Positions 14,122 through 14,806 of a stretch of DNA of 14,806 nt are shown here, one piece after another. A model generated the notes under the pieces. The model searched no databases. It had not been told where the DNA came from and worked only from the letters and a program-made list of their open reading frames with translations. The stretch is from Firmicutes bacterium UBA5766. GTDB taxonomy: Bacteria; Bacillota; Desulfotomaculia; Desulfotomaculales; Nap2-2B. Location: contig DIEU01000008.1 of NCBI GenBank assembly GCA_002418775.1, positions 1 to 14,806 on the forward strand, written 5' to 3'. Position numbers and translations under genes: made by a program. Position 1 is the first letter of the stretch. Every line of letters begins with the position of its first letter.

Positions 14122-14742
14122 GGGATTGAAAAAATCGATTACCTCATCGCAACGCACCCTCATTTGGACCATATCGGAGGCATTGGAGAAATCCTGAAGA
14201 ATTTTGAAACCGGAAGTATATACATGCCGAAGGTGACAGTGAACACCCGAACCTTTGAGGACGTACTTCTCTCAATCGAAGGAAAAGGGCTTAAAATAAG
14301 AACAGCAAAGGCGGGAGTAAAAATTATTGACCGGGATAATCTTCTGGTGGAGTTTGTCGCCCCGGTGGATACCGGATACGACGATATAAATAACTATTCT
14401 GCAGTAACACGGATACAATTTGGCAAGACGGCTTTTTTGCTTACCGGTGATGCCGGAACGATGTCCGAAGCTCAGATGCTTGCCTCTGGCGTCAATTTAA
14501 AGGCTGATATCCTAAAAATCGGGCATCACGGGAGCAGTCACTCCAGTTCAATAAGGTTTTTGACTGCTGTATCCCCGCAATATGCTGTTATTCCCGTAGG
14601 CGCCGGAAATGATTACGGCCACCCCAGTGAAAAGACCACCTCAAAACTTGAAAAAGCAGGCATTGAGATTTTAAGAACCGATCAACTCGGGACAATCGTG
14701 TTCTCATCTGATGGCAGCACCGTCTTAAGACTGGCTGCTTAG
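14122..14742 (+). pseudogene. 5'-truncated ComEC/Rec2-like metallo-beta-lactamase-fold hydrolase
   Basis: The frame encodes about 206 residues of a metallo-beta-lactamase domain of the type found alone in exported hydrolases and at the end of ComEC competence proteins. Visible motifs are HPHLDH (14155-14172, the HxHxDH metal site), FLLTGDAG with the bridging aspartate, GHHGSSHSS with the late histidine, and YGHPSEKT followed by LRTDQLGTIVFSSDG, all characteristic of the ComEC-like subgroup. The N-terminal strands that should precede it ('iDVGQGDa ... lIDaG') are missing. Homology starts abruptly at GIEKIDYLIATHPH, preceded by AT-rich promoter DNA of the divergent arsR-type operon. There is no ATG, GTG or TTG with a ribosome binding site near 14122; the frame's nearest upstream ATG (13924) lies antisense inside the repressor gene. 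It is therefore most likely a gene remnant. The stop is TAG 14740-14742; nothing is recognised in the last 64 bases. Confidence 0.75.
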
Positions 14743-14806
14743 ACCGGTATAAATACGAACTGCGTCAAAGTCAATTATTTTCTTAACCCAACTTTCGATT
14801 TAAGAT

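Overview
The window looks like chromosomal DNA of a Gram-positive, probably anaerobic member of the Bacillota (Clostridia, perhaps Peptococcaceae-like). This is inference from gene content: copper-amine-oxidase-type stalk and PrcB C-terminal domains on exported proteins with monoderm-style signal peptides, a CoA-disulfide-reductase/rhodanese plus TusA sulfur cluster, and strong GGAGG-type ribosome binding sites. No RNA gene, CRISPR array, insertion sequence or att site was recognised.

Region 1 (3-230) is the C-terminal end of a GGDEF (diguanylate cyclase-type) gene cut by the window edge. Region 2 (291-6225) is the main point of interest. It is a tightly packed, co-directional, GC-richer block of four genes: an unrecognised helical protein, two different P-loop ATPases of the BREX BrxC/BrxD type (DUF2791), and a UPF1-like superfamily 1 helicase with a possible dead PLD-like segment and two topoisomerase-type zinc ribbons. 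A 39-codon basic reading frame bridges the second ATPase and the helicase. Methylase, PglZ-type phosphatase and Lon-like genes of canonical BREX are absent here. The block therefore reads as a compact DNA-processing or defence cassette related to, but distinct from, BREX type 2. That function is inferred from gene families and layout only.

Region 3 (6408-11231) holds two large exported proteins. One has a copper amine oxidase N-terminal-like stalk followed by a DUF5050-type beta-propeller and is encoded in clearly AT-richer DNA. The other is a TPR-like protein ending in a PrcB-type domain. They are followed by an unrecognised small gene (11231-11698) and an AT-rich convergent gap (11699-11975).

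Region 4 (11976-14022, minus strand) is a sulfur-stress operon: an ArsR-family repressor, a CoA-disulfide reductase-rhodanese fusion, and TusA. A 12-bp-arm inverted repeat overlaps the predicted -10 box ahead of the repressor and suggests autoregulation. The reductase gene is broken: about 60 codons are missing and the frame shifts near 13484-13490. On the other side of the operon promoter lies the headless remnant of a ComEC-like metallo-beta-lactamase gene (14122-14742). Two truncations so close together indicate local decay or an assembly problem.
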